Below, one piece after another: positions 18,512 through 26,620 of a stretch of DNA of 64,000 nucleotides; position 1 is the first letter of the stretch; every line of letters begins with the position of its first letter. The notes under the pieces are model-generated. The model had not been told where the DNA came from. It searched no databases and worked only from the letters and a program-made list of their open reading frames with translations. The stretch covers positions 62,001-126,000 of the forward strand of contig PHCC01000024.1 of the NCBI GenBank assembly GCA_002842215.1, in the 5' to 3' direction. The position numbers were made by a program, and so were the translations under genes. Origin of the DNA: Betaproteobacteria bacterium HGW-Betaproteobacteria-9 (GTDB lineage Bacteria > Pseudomonadota > Gammaproteobacteria > Burkholderiales > Burkholderiaceae_C).

Positions 18512-18943
18512 ATGACTACTACGTTCAGCGCCAAACCAGCTGACGTGAAGCACGAGTGGTTTGTGATTGACGCGACCGACAAGGTCCTCGGACGAGTTGC
18601 CAGTGAAGTGGCTCTCCGTTTGCGCGGCAAACACAAGGCCATTTACACGCCTCACGTCGATACCGGTGACTACATCGTCATCATCAACGCGTCCAAGATC
18701 CGCGTCACGGGCACCAAGTCCCTCGACAAGATTTATTACCGCCACTCCGGTTACCCGGGCGGTATCTACGCCACCAACTTCCGCGACATGCAGGCCAAGC
18801 ACCCCGGCCGCGCGCTCGAGAAGGCCGTCAAGGGCATGCTGCCCAAGGGCCCGCTCGGCTACGCCATGATCAAGAAGCTCAAGGTGTACGGCGGTGCTGA
18901 GCACCCGCACACCGCCCAACAGCCGCAAGTGCTGGAACTCTAA
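18512..18943 (+). CDS. rplM: 50S ribosomal protein L13
   Basis: A 143-residue L13, normal length. Typical segments: [26 protein letters not shown], and a C-terminal [16 protein letters not shown]. Binds early to 23S rRNA. The ATG at 18512 matches the family start. It forms the conserved rplM-rpsI operon with S9, which starts 12 nt downstream. A long leader between the promoter and start may carry control, but I recognise no known element in it. Confidence 0.98.
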   Translation: MTTTFSAKPADVKHEWFVIDATDKVLGRVASEVALRLRGKHKAIYTPHVDTGDYIVIINASKIRVTGTKSLDKIYYRHSGYPGGIYATNFRDMQAKHPGRALEKAVKGMLPKGPLGYAMIKKLKVYGGAEHPHTAQQPQVLEL

Positions 18944-18955
18944 AGGAGCCTTGAG

Positions 18956-19348
18956 ATGATTGGTGAATGGAACAATGGCACCGGCCGTCGCAAATCCAGC
19001 GTCGCTCGTGTGTTTCTGAAAAAAGGCTCCGGCCAGATCGTGGTCAACGGCAAGGACATCCAGTCCTACTTCGGCCGTGAAACCTCGATCATGATCGCCA
19101 AGCAACCGCTGCTGCTGACCAACCACGCCGAAACCTTCGACGTGATGGTCAACGTGCACGGTGGTGGCGAATCCGGCCAGGCTGGCGCGGTGCGCCACGG
19201 CATCACTCGCGCCCTGATCGACTACGACGCCACGCTCAAGCCGAGCCTGTCGCAAGCCGGTTTCGTCACGCGCGATGCCCGCGAAGTCGAACGTAAGAAG
19301 GTCGGTCTGCGTTCCGCACGCCGCGCCAAGCAGTTCAGCAAGCGCTAA
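18956..19348 (+). CDS. rpsI: 30S ribosomal protein S9
   Basis: A 130-residue S9. It begins [20 protein letters not shown] and ends in the basic tail [12 protein letters not shown] that reaches the P-site tRNA. AAGGAG lies upstream of the ATG. Second gene of the rplM-rpsI operon, followed by a terminator. Confidence 0.98.
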   Translation: MIGEWNNGTGRRKSSVARVFLKKGSGQIVVNGKDIQSYFGRETSIMIAKQPLLLTNHAETFDVMVNVHGGGESGQAGAVRHGITRALIDYDATLKPSLSQAGFVTRDAREVERKKVGLRSARRAKQFSKR

Positions 19349-19369
19349 AGCGCCGGGCTTCTGCCGCAG

Positions 19370-19403
19370 AAACCGCCTGCAAGCTTGCCTTGGGGCGGTT
19401 TTT
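19370..19403 (+). terminator. Rho-independent terminator after rpsI
   Basis: AAACCGCC (19370-19377) pairs with GGCGGTT (19394-19400), followed by T residues. It ends the ribosomal-protein operon. Confidence 0.85.
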
Positions 19404-19456
19404 GCATTTGGGGCCGTGTGATCCGGGTTCTCAATTCCCAATCGAAAGGTGTCTGA

Positions 19457-20164
19457 ATGAGGTTGCGTCTCCTGCGACGACGGCTCACCGTCAGCGCGCC
19501 CCGGGTTTCGGTGCGCAGCGCGATGCCCTGGCCGTTTCGCTGGCTGCTGGGTGCCGTGGTGCTCGGTTTTTCGGGTGCCCTGGCGCTCTGGGCGTTCGAG
19601 GTGGGCAAAGACATCGCCGGGCTGGACCGCAACGCCAAACAGGAACTGGAGCGCCTGCGCAACGAGGTGCAGGACCTTCGTGCCGAGCTGGTGCGGGCGC
19701 AGTCCGTCTCCAACACCTCGGAGAGCCTGCTGACGGCAGAGAAGGCGGCCCAGGCGCAACTGGTGCAGCAGATCCGCCAACTGGAGGCGGACAACCAGGT
19801 GCTGCGCAGTGACCTGGGGTTCTTCGAGCGCCTGATCCCGGGGTCGGGAAGTGGCGCATTGAACATTCGCGGCCTGCAGGTTGATCGTCTGGCGCAGAAC
19901 CAGCTCAAGTGGCAGGTGCTGATGATCCAGGCCACCAAGAACGCGCCCGATTTCAAGGGTGTGTTGGAGGTGAGCTTTGCCGGCACGCTGGAGGGCAAGC
20001 CCTGGTCGGCCGTTCAGGCGCCGTCGCCGCAGCCGGTGCTGATCAAGGGCTATCTGCGCCAAGAGGGGCTGGTGGACGTTCCCGAACAGGCCGTGGTAAA
20101 AACCGTGACCGCAAAAATCCTGCAGGACGGCAAGGTGCTGGCCCTGCACACCATCAAGCTCTAA
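19457..20164 (+). CDS. DUF6776-type membrane coiled-coil protein
   Basis: A 235-residue protein with one membrane helix (about residues 30-48, WLLGAVVLGFSGALALW), a coiled coil (about 55-115, KQELERLRNEVQDLRAELV) and a beta-rich C-terminal domain (about 130-235) ending in TAKILQDGKVLALHTIKL. This layout fits the uncharacterised DUF6776 family found in betaproteobacteria next to bactofilin genes. The bactofilin gene follows 24 nt later, so the two may act together at the cell envelope (inference from context only). Confidence 0.75.
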   Translation: MRLRLLRRRLTVSAPRVSVRSAMPWPFRWLLGAVVLGFSGALALWAFEVGKDIAGLDRNAKQELERLRNEVQDLRAELVRAQSVSNTSESLLTAEKAAQAQLVQQIRQLEADNQVLRSDLGFFERLIPGSGSGALNIRGLQVDRLAQNQLKWQVLMIQATKNAPDFKGVLEVSFAGTLEGKPWSAVQAPSPQPVLIKGYLRQEGLVDVPEQAVVKTVTAKILQDGKVLALHTIKL

Positions 20165-20188
20165 TCAACTGTCGTTTCGGAGAACTCC

Positions 20189-20587
20189 ATGTTTGGCAAG
20201 AAGAAGCAACCCCCCATCAAAAGCCTGATCGCCCATGGAACGCGCATTGAAGGCAATGTGTTTTTCCACGACGGACTGCGGGTGGATGGTGATGTGGTGG
20301 GTGATATCCGCGCCAGCGATGAGCAGTCCAGCATCCTGGTGATCAGCGAATCGGCCACCGTGACCGGCCAGATCCACGCCGACCACGTCATCATCAACGG
20401 CAGCGTCAAGGGCCCTGTGCTGGCGTTTGATCTGCTGGAGCTGCAGCCCAAGGCACGGATCGAGGGCGACGTGTCCTACAAAGCCCTGGAGATGCACCAG
20501 GGCGCAACGATCTCGGGTCAGCTCAAACCCATGACCGGCGGTCTCGAAGACAAACCCACACTCAAACTGGCGGCAAACAACGGCTGA
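20189..20587 (+). CDS. Bactofilin (polymer-forming cytoskeletal protein)
   Basis: A 132-residue bactofilin. The central region (about residues 15-110) is a right-handed beta-helix repeat, with GTRIEGNVFFHDGLRVDGDVVGDI, quoted here only in part as GLRVDGDVVGDI, and repeated hydrophobic-Gly-Asp/Val turns; flexible tails flank it. Bactofilins polymerise without nucleotide and position cell-wall enzymes. Its ATG follows CGGAGAA. It probably shares an operon with the DUF6776 gene. Confidence 0.9.
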   Translation: MFGKKKQPPIKSLIAHGTRIEGNVFFHDGLRVDGDVVGDIRASDEQSSILVISESATVTGQIHADHVIINGSVKGPVLAFDLLELQPKARIEGDVSYKALEMHQGATISGQLKPMTGGLEDKPTLKLAANNG

Positions 20588-20701
20588 GCACAAACCCGAG
20601 CGATTTGCTATAGCATTGCATCCGATGTGGACGAATGGCGTCCACCAGCCGTGTTCAGGAAGCCCCCCGGAAACGGCTCAAGCCCTATGTCAGGACACCC
20701 C

Positions 20702-21067
20702 ATGAGCGCAGTTGCAGAAAACATCCAGACCGACATGCCAGCACCGCTGGTCTTCACCGACAGCGCCGCGGCCAAAGTGGCCGAGTTGGTGGCCGAAGAG
20801 GGCAACCCGGACCTCAAGCTGCGCGTGTTTGTGCAGGGCGGTGGCTGCTCGGGTTTCCAGTACGGTTTCACTTTTGACGAGGTGGTCAACGAAGACGACA
20901 CCACCATGACGAAGAACGGTGTTTCTCTGTTGATCGATGCCATGAGCTACCAGTACCTGGTCGGCGCCGAGATCGACTACAAGGAAGACTTGGAGGGTGC
21001 CCAGTTCGTCATCAAGAACCCCAATGCCTCGACCACCTGTGGTTGTGGCTCCAGCTTCAGCGTCTGA
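20702..21067 (+). CDS. erpA: Iron-sulfur cluster insertion protein ErpA
   Basis: A 121-residue A-type carrier that delivers Fe-S clusters to target proteins. The three cluster Cys are visible: one in [11 protein letters not shown] and two in [11 protein letters not shown] at the C-terminus. The ATG at 20702 has AGGA 5-8 nt upstream; an in-frame ATG at 20687 would add five residues. A small hairpin (GTGGACG/CGTCCAC, 20627-20645) precedes the gene. A terminator follows. Confidence 0.95.
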   Translation: MSAVAENIQTDMPAPLVFTDSAAAKVAELVAEEGNPDLKLRVFVQGGGCSGFQYGFTFDEVVNEDDTTMTKNGVSLLIDAMSYQYLVGAEIDYKEDLEGAQFVIKNPNASTTCGCGSSFSV

Positions 21068-21105
21068 TCGGGCGCAGTCAAAGCGCCCGGCGCTTCCCGG
21101 CCAGC

Positions 21106-21137
21106 AAAAAGCCCCGTCAATTTGACGGGGCTTTTTT
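21106..21137. terminator. Bidirectional terminator between erpA and the glycine-zipper gene
   Basis: Near-perfect palindrome: A-run, GCCCCGTCAA, TTGACGGGGC, T-run. It can serve erpA on the plus strand and the convergent gene ending at 21156. Confidence 0.93.
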
Positions 21138-21155
21138 GTGGGTGCAACCCGGACT

Positions 21156-21800
21156 TCAGCGCCAGTTGCGATCCCATTGTTCGTTCTCGCGATCCCGGCG
21201 ATGGCCGCGGTACACCTCCGGATACGGACGTGTTCCACCGATGTAGACCACTTCGGGTTCCGCCTGGGGCGCCGGGCGGTATTGCATCTGCTGCCGCGGC
21301 GCGGGCGCCGCGATGACGGGTTGCACGTTCACATGGACAAAGCGACCCGGTTCTTCGGGCATCTGCACGTTGTAGCGCCGGCCGGCGTACTCGTACACCA
21401 CGTCGTAGGCCACGGTCTGGTTTTCGTAGAAGGTCTGGGTGCTGCACTGCTGCACGGTCTGCGTGCGGGTCTGTCCGCGGCCTTCGATGTGGTTGCCGAG
21501 CACGGCACCACCGAACAGGCCGATGGCCGTGGCCACCGCACGCCCGCTGCCCCCGCCGATGGCGTTGCCCATGGCGCCGCCGGCGATGCCGCCGATCAGC
21601 GCACTGGCGCCCGACTTGTGGCCGGGTACGGTCACCGTCTGGTTCTGGCACACCTCGCGCGGCGTGGCCACTTGCTGGATGATGGGTTTGCTGCTGAGCA
21701 CACGGGCGCGTTCATCCTGGGCCTGGACGGCACCGGCGCCTGCCAGGGCGATCACACCGGTGAGGACGGGAAGGAGGATGGAACGGTCAGGGGTTTTCAT
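21156..21800 (-). CDS. Glycine-zipper 2TM domain outer membrane-type protein
   Basis: A 214-residue exported protein. A signal peptide (about residues 1-28) ends AVQAQ. Residues about 65-105 carry a glycine-zipper: GASALIGGIAGGAMGNAIG and a second Gly-spaced helix AIGLFGGAVLGNHIEG. The C-terminal part is Pro/Gln/Arg-rich (RPAPQAEPE, YRGHRRDRENEQ). Proteins of this type (Rickettsia 17-kDa antigen-like) are envelope proteins of unclear role. The ATG at 21800 follows a GGAG site; it is convergent with erpA. Confidence 0.82.
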   Translation of the reverse strand: MKTPDRSILLPVLTGVIALAGAGAVQAQDERARVLSSKPIIQQVATPREVCQNQTVTVPGHKSGASALIGGIAGGAMGNAIGGGSGRAVATAIGLFGGAVLGNHIEGRGQTRTQTVQQCSTQTFYENQTVAYDVVYEYAGRRYNVQMPEEPGRFVHVNVQPVIAAPAPRQQMQYRPAPQAEPEVVYIGGTRPYPEVYRGHRRDRENEQWDRNWR

Positions 21801-21904
21801 GGAAAGCTCCTTGGTTGAGGAGCCTCCATCGTGCGGGGCTTGTGTCAAGCCGCTTCACCGCCTGTGTAAAGCTGCTGCCAGACATGTAACGTCTGGTGTC
21901 GGCT

Positions 21905-23740
21905 TCAAACGTCCGAAGAAATCCCGAGCAGATCGCGGGCCAGCGCTTCGGCGACCTTGATGCCGTCCACGCCCGCGGAGAGGATGCCGCCGGCGTAGCC
22001 CGCGCCCTCGCCCGCCGGGTAGAGCCCGCGGGTGTTCAGGCTCTGGCAGTCCGTCCCGCGCGTGATGCGCAGCGGCGACGAGGTGCGCGTTTCCACACCG
22101 GTGAGCACGGCATCGGCCATGTCGTAGCCCTTGATCTTGCGGCCGAACACGGGGATGGCTTCGCGCATGGCCTCAATGGCGAAATCCGGCAGCGCGGGTG
22201 CGAGGTTGCCGAGCTTCACGCCCGGCTTGTACGACGGGTCCACCGTGCCGAGCGCTGTGGACGGTGTCTGGGCCACGAAGTCGCCCACCAGCTGGCCAGG
22301 GGCTTCGTAGGTGCCGCCGCCGAGCTCGTAGGCGCGGGCCTCCAGCTGCCGCTGCAACACGATGCCGGCGAGCGGGTGCGTCTGGCCTTGTGCGGCCAGT
22401 GCCCGCGCCTGCGTGGCGTAACGCGCGCCATCGGCCTCACCGAAAGCGGCGGTCCAGAGCGGCAGGTCTTCTGGAAATGTCTGCGGGAAGTCCGCCACGT
22501 CGATGCCCACCACCAGGCCTGCGTTGGCGTTGCGCTCGTTGCGCGAGTACTGGCTCATGCCGTTGGTGACCACGCGGCCCGGCTCGGAGGTGGCCGCCAC
22601 CACGGTGCCGCCCGGGCACATGCAGAAGCTGTAGACCGCGCGGCCGTTTTTGGCGTGGTGCACCAGCTTGTAATCGGCCGCGCCCAGCAGCGGGTGGCCG
22701 GCGTGGCGGCCCCAGCGCGCGCGGTCGATCACGCTTTGCGGGTGCTCGATGCGGAAGCCCACCGAGAACGGCTTGGCTTCGAGGAACACGCCCGCATCGT
22801 GCAGCAAGGCAAAGGTGTCGCGCGAGCTGTGGCCGAGCGCCAGAACCGCGCGCCGCGCGGGCAGTTCGGTGACCACCCCGCTGTCCAGCTGCAACACGCG
22901 CAGGCCGGTCAGTTGCTGCTGACCGTCGCTTGAGGGTGCCAGTGCGAGGCCGACCACCTGCTGCTGGAAGCGGATCTCGCCGCCCAGCGCGATGATCTTC
23001 TCGCGCATCGCCTCGACCACCTTGACCAGCTTGAAGGTGCCGATGTGCGGGTGCGCCTGGTACAGGATCTCGGGCGGAGCACCCGCGTCCACGAACTCCT
23101 GCATCACCTTGCGGCCGAGGAATCGCGGGTCCTTGATCTGGCTGTAGAGCTTGCCGTCCGAAAAGAGACCGGCCCCGCCTTCGCCGTACTGCACATTGCT
23201 CTGCGGGTTCAGTACTTTCTTGCGCCACAGGCCCCAGGTGTCCTTGGTGCGCTCGCGCACCGGTTTGCCACGCTCCAGCACGATGGGTTTGAGGCCCATC
23301 TGCGCCAGCGCCAGCGCGGTGAACAGGCCGCAGGGACCGAGACCAACCACCACCGGGCGATCCGCCTCGTCGGCGGGCCAGCCGGTGGGCGCGTGACCCG
23401 GCGCTTGCCAGGCCATGTCGGGTGTGGACTGGATGTGCGGGTTGTTCGCAAAGCGGGCCAGCAGACCCGGCTCCAGCGCCGGATCGGACAGCGTCACGTC
23501 CACGATGTACACGGCCAGCAACTCGGCCTTGCGGGCGTCGAAGCTGCGCTTGAACACGTGCAGGTGGGTGATGCCCTCGGGCGCGATGCCCAGCGCCTGC
23601 GCAGCCAGTCGGGTGAGGGCCTCGACCGGGTGTGGCGGCGGGATGCGGTCTTCGTCGGTTTCGGACGGCGCGTCGGACGCGCGGCGGTGTTCGGCCGGCA
23701 CGTCGGCCAGCGGGAGCTTGAGTTCGGAGAGTCGGATCAT
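21905..23740 (-). CDS. Uncharacterised FAD-dependent oxidoreductase
   Basis: A 611-residue protein of the COG2509-type NAD(P)/FAD dehydrogenase group. A short N-terminal domain (about residues 1-110) precedes an FAD-binding Rossmann motif VVVGLGPCGLFTALALAQMG near residue 131. A conserved [19 protein letters not shown] block and a C-terminal GLYPAGEGAGYAGGI follow, where the flavin is contacted again. The natural substrate is unknown for this family. Monocistronic as far as can be seen. Confidence 0.85.
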   Translation of the reverse strand: MIRLSELKLPLADVPAEHRRASDAPSETDEDRIPPPHPVEALTRLAAQALGIAPEGITHLHVFKRSFDARKAELLAVYIVDVTLSDPALEPGLLARFANNPHIQSTPDMAWQAPGHAPTGWPADEADRPVVVGLGPCGLFTALALAQMGLKPIVLERGKPVRERTKDTWGLWRKKVLNPQSNVQYGEGGAGLFSDGKLYSQIKDPRFLGRKVMQEFVDAGAPPEILYQAHPHIGTFKLVKVVEAMREKIIALGGEIRFQQQVVGLALAPSSDGQQQLTGLRVLQLDSGVVTELPARRAVLALGHSSRDTFALLHDAGVFLEAKPFSVGFRIEHPQSVIDRARWGRHAGHPLLGAADYKLVHHAKNGRAVYSFCMCPGGTVVAATSEPGRVVTNGMSQYSRNERNANAGLVVGIDVADFPQTFPEDLPLWTAAFGEADGARYATQARALAAQGQTHPLAGIVLQRQLEARAYELGGGTYEAPGQLVGDFVAQTPSTALGTVDPSYKPGVKLGNLAPALPDFAIEAMREAIPVFGRKIKGYDMADAVLTGVETRTSSPLRITRGTDCQSLNTRGLYPAGEGAGYAGGILSAGVDGIKVAEALARDLLGISSDV

Positions 23741-23844
23741 GATGAAGAGGGCTTGTGTTTATCAAGCAAGGGGTCCCTATTGTCGTCAAAGCCGCGACCG
23801 GCTTTGTGGAGCACCCGGCTTTTGGTGGGCGGTTTAAATAAATC

Positions 23845-23871
23845 CGGGTAAAATAATAAAACCCGTATAAA
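23845..23871 (+). promoter_or_regulatory. AT-rich promoter with inverted repeat before the DUF2239 gene
   Basis: In a GC-rich genome, 23831-23876 is almost all A/T. It holds the inverted repeat CGGGT (23845-23849) / ACCCG (23861-23865) and TATAAA (23866-23871) only 9 nt before the ATG. A promoter or operator is likely, but no clear -35 is seen. Confidence 0.4.
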
Positions 23872-23880
23872 ATAAGCACC

Positions 23881-24486
23881 ATGAACACCGTCACCACCTC
23901 CACATGCACCGCTTTTCTCGGCCATCGTCGTGTCGCCAACGGCTCTTATGCCGAGGTGGACCAGGCGTTGCGCGCGCTGGACCTGAGCGCTGGGGGCCTG
24001 CTGGTGTTTGACGACGCCAGCGGCGCCCTGGTGGACCACCCCTGGCCAGCCGGCTACGCACCTGCACAGGCCGCCGGCGCTCCCGCAGACGAGTCCGAAG
24101 CCGCGATCGCATCGCAAGGCGTGGGCCGTCCGCGCTTGGGTGTGGTGGCGCGCGAGGTCACGCTGCTGCCGCGCCACTGGGCGTGGCTGGCTCAGCAACG
24201 TGGTGGCGCGTCGGCCGCCCTGCGCCGGCTGGTGGAAGAGGCGCGGCGCAGCCAGGGTGAACAAGATGTGACGCGATTGGCCAAGGAACGGGTCTACCGT
24301 TTCATGAGCGCGATCGGCGGTGGCTTGCCCGGTTTCGAAGAGGCTTCGCGGGCGCTGTTCGCGCAAGACGCCGGGGCGTTCGCCCAACGCACGGCTCACT
24401 GGCCCGCCGATGTGCGGGACCACATCGCCTGGCTCGCCCGCGACGCCTTTGCCGCCACGCCGCGCCCAGCCATCAGCGCCGACTGA
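23881..24486 (+). CDS. DUF2239 family protein
   Basis: A 201-residue protein matching the uncharacterised DUF2239 family. Conserved features: TAFLGHRRVANGSYAEV at the N-terminus, LLVFDDASG, and the central block RPRLGVVAREVTLLPRHW followed by GGASAALRRLVEEARR and GLPGFEEASRALFA. No catalytic motif is known. The central basic block followed by helices might contact nucleic acid (speculation). It has its own AT-rich promoter region. Confidence 0.82.
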   Translation: MNTVTTSTCTAFLGHRRVANGSYAEVDQALRALDLSAGGLLVFDDASGALVDHPWPAGYAPAQAAGAPADESEAAIASQGVGRPRLGVVAREVTLLPRHWAWLAQQRGGASAALRRLVEEARRSQGEQDVTRLAKERVYRFMSAIGGGLPGFEEASRALFAQDAGAFAQRTAHWPADVRDHIAWLARDAFAATPRPAISAD

Positions 24487-24529
24487 GTGCCGCTGATCCA
24501 CCCATCCCCCTTTTTCAGCGATTCGATCC

Positions 24530-25894
24530 ATGCAAGCCCATCCCTCCGGCCCAGCAAAACCCCTCTGGCGCATCTACCTGGTGTTTCTCGCGCCCATGGT
24601 GCTGTCCAACTTCCTGCAAAGCTTCTCGGGCACCCTCAACGGCATCTTCATCGGTCAGATGCTCGGCACCCACGCGCTGGCGGCGGTGTCGGGCATGTTC
24701 CCGATCTTCTTTTTCTTCATCTCGCTGGTGATCGGCCTGGGCGCGGGCGCGTCGGTGCTGATCGGCCAGGCCTGGGGCGCACGGGAGCCCGAGAAGGTCA
24801 AGGCCATTGCGGGCTCGGCGCTGGCACTGGGGGCCTTGATCGGCATCGTGGCGGCGCTGCTGGGCAGCGTGTTTGCGCGCGAGGGGTTGCAGGCACTGGG
24901 CACGCCCGCGGACGTGCTCGACGACGCCACCGCCTACGCGCGGATGATGATGCTGCTCATGCCGCTGCTGCTGGTGGTCATCCTCTACACGCAGCTGCTG
25001 CGCGGCGTGAGCGACACCGTGACCCCGCTGCTGGCCCTGTTGCTGTCCACCGGCCTGGGCCTGGTGCTGACGCCCGCCCTGATCAAAGGCTGGCTGGGGC
25101 TGCCGCCCATGGGCATCCAGAGCGCGGCACTGGCGGGTTTTGTGTCCCAGGCGGCGTCGCTGGGCTTCCTGGTCTGGCGCCTGCGGCGCAAGGGCAGCGT
25201 GCTTGCGCCAGACCGGATGCTGCTCCAGTCCCTGCGGCTGGACGGCAAGATACTGACCCAGGTGATGCGCATCGGTCTGCCCACCGGGCTGCAGATGGTG
25301 GTGATCTCGATCTCGGAGCTGGTGATCCTGTCGCTGGTCAACGGCCACGGCTCGCAGGCCACGGCGGCCTACGGCGCGGTGACGCAGATCGTCAACTACG
25401 TGCAGTTTCCCGCGCTGTCCATCGCCATCACCGCGTCCATCCTCGGCGCGCAGGCCATCGGTGCGGGCCGGGTGGAGCGCCTGGGGGCCATCCTGCGCAC
25501 GGGGCTGTGGATGAACGTGTGCGTGACCGGCTCGCTGGTGCTGCTGGGCTACGCGCTCTCGCACGGGATGCTGGGCCTGTTCCTCACGCAGCCCGAGGTG
25601 CTGGCGCAGGCCGAACACCTGCTGCACATCATGTTGTGGAGCATGCTGCTGTTCGGCTTCCAGTCGGTGGTGGGCGGCATCATGCGCGCCAGCGGCGTGG
25701 TGCTGATGCCGGTGGCGATTTCCATCGCCTGCATCCTGCTGGTGCAGCTGCCGGTGGCCTACGGGCTGAACCAGCGCCTCGGGCTGGAGGGCGTGTGGAT
25801 GGCGTTCCCAGTGACCTACGCGGCCATGCTGGCGCTGCAGACCGGCTACCACCAGCTGGTGTGGCGCTTCAAGAAGATCGAGCGTCTCGTTTGA
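24530..25894 (+). CDS. MATE family efflux transporter
   Basis: A 454-residue inner-membrane multidrug/toxin extrusion protein with about 12 hydrophobic helices. The N-terminal half begins with LWRIYLVFLAPMVLSNFLQ, typical of the family, and contains GIFIGQMLGTHALAAVSG; the second half repeats the fold from about residue 245. It presumably exports cationic compounds using H+ or Na+. The substrate is not inferable. The gene starts 43 nt after the DUF2239 stop, so cotranscription is possible. Confidence 0.9.
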   Translation: MQAHPSGPAKPLWRIYLVFLAPMVLSNFLQSFSGTLNGIFIGQMLGTHALAAVSGMFPIFFFFISLVIGLGAGASVLIGQAWGAREPEKVKAIAGSALALGALIGIVAALLGSVFAREGLQALGTPADVLDDATAYARMMMLLMPLLLVVILYTQLLRGVSDTVTPLLALLLSTGLGLVLTPALIKGWLGLPPMGIQSAALAGFVSQAASLGFLVWRLRRKGSVLAPDRMLLQSLRLDGKILTQVMRIGLPTGLQMVVISISELVILSLVNGHGSQATAAYGAVTQIVNYVQFPALSIAITASILGAQAIGAGRVERLGAILRTGLWMNVCVTGSLVLLGYALSHGMLGLFLTQPEVLAQAEHLLHIMLWSMLLFGFQSVVGGIMRASGVVLMPVAISIACILLVQLPVAYGLNQRLGLEGVWMAFPVTYAAMLALQTGYHQLVWRFKKIERLV

Positions 25895-25908
25895 ATGGGT
25901 GACAGGAC

Positions 25909-25986
25909 GATCCGCCGCCGGGCCGCCCCAAGGCGGATCAGCCCCCTCGGGGGGCAGCGACCCGCGCAGCGGCGGAGCGTGGGGGC
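25909..25986 (-). repeat. Palindromic repeat, type B, reverse
   Basis: Reverse-oriented copy with GGGCCGCCCCAAGGCGG, the CCCCCTCGGGGGG hairpin and a CCGCGCAGCGGCGG segment ending GTGGGGGC. It lies between the MATE gene and the RNase P RNA and reaches the region where that RNA's -35 would be. Confidence 0.8.
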
Positions 25987-25996
25987 ATTTCCATTG

Positions 25997-26002
25997 GATA
26001 AT
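25997..26002 (+). promoter_or_regulatory. Candidate -10 box of the RNase P RNA
   Basis: GATAAT at 25997-26002 lies 6 nt before the 5' strand of P1 (26009), the expected distance to a start site. No good -35 is visible; that position falls at the edge of the type B repeat. Confidence 0.45.
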
Positions 26003-26008
26003 CGCGGC

Positions 26009-26251
26009 GTGAAGCGCGCCAGGCCGTCGCTGGCACAGCCCGCAAGGGAACCCGAAAGGGAGTGCTGGAGGAACGTCCGGACTGCACAGGACAGCGTAGG
26101 AGGTAACACCTCTCCACCGACAAGCCGCAAGGCCCTAAGGTGAGGATCAGAGCAACAGAGACGAGCCGATTCAGTTCGGGTGAAACGGGCAATCTCTACG
26201 CGCAGCAATACCAAATAGGCCAACAAAATCCGGCGTATCGGCGCGCTTCAC
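26009..26251 (+). ncRNA. rnpB: RNase P RNA, compact form lacking P15-P18
   Basis: RNA subunit of the ribozyme that trims tRNA 5' leaders. P1 is a perfect 12-bp helix (26009-26020 with 26240-26251). P2 reduces to GGCC/GGCC (26022-26025, 26218-26221). P3 (26031-26067) is capped by two tiny hairpins with GCAA and GAAA tetraloops. P4 pairs 26073-26081 with 26229-26236, including the bulged U of conserved region I (GAGGAACGTCCGGACT). The specificity domain has a P9 with a GCAA loop (26124-26133), AACAGAGACGAG, GGGTGAAACGGGCAA and CCAAATAGG. After CCAAATAGG the sequence goes straight into conserved region V (ACAAAATCCGGCGTATC). The P15-P18 segment that normally separates them, with the tRNA-CCA-binding loop, is absent. 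Family identity is firm; whether it is the active rnpB is the open question. Confidence 0.85.
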
Positions 26252-26272
26252 ACTATTTTCGGATCCGGCGGT

Positions 26273-26591
26273 TCAACGGCCGCCGTCCACCAGCCAGCGC
26301 ACAAAGCGCTCGGCCTCCCCGGCGCTCAGGCGCTCATGGGCCGGCACACCGCCAAACAGGTGGTGTTCGCGCAGATGCCCGATCTTTCCGGCAATCTGAT
26401 CTTCCTGTCCTTTGAGTGGCACGTACCAGTCGGCCAGCTGTGCGATGGTCGGCGCCTTGCCGCGCGGCGGGGTGCCGTGGCAGGACAGGCAGCCCTTGTC
26501 GAGGGCCAGGTTCATGCTGGCCAGCGCAGGCAGGGTTGTCGGCAAAGGCCAGTGCGATCCCCACCGCGAGGCGGCCTGTGGCGCTTTTCAT
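26273..26591 (-). pseudogene. c-type cytochrome with a frameshift in the signal peptide
   Basis: The mature part encodes a small class I cytochrome c, with heme-binding CLSCHG, helices, and GEAERFVRWLVDGGR at the end. An ATG at 26591 begins MKSATGRLAVGIALAF, a good signal-peptide start, but its frame runs out of the cytochrome frame. Removing one T from the TTT at about 26546-26548 would join them into a normal signal (AVGIALALPTTLPALA) and mature protein. So either the gene is broken by one base or the base is a sequence error. The usual axial Met before the last helix is replaced (GGVPAHERLS). It follows the NUDIX/MBL gene by 29 nt. Confidence 0.65.
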
Positions 26592-26620
26592 GCGTACTCC
26601 CTGCCTTGGTGCCACTGGGG

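Noticed and set aside
26255-26290. Terminator for the RNase P RNA
   Set aside because: GGCGG/CCGCC can pair but no T-run follows, and it overlaps the end of the cytochrome gene.
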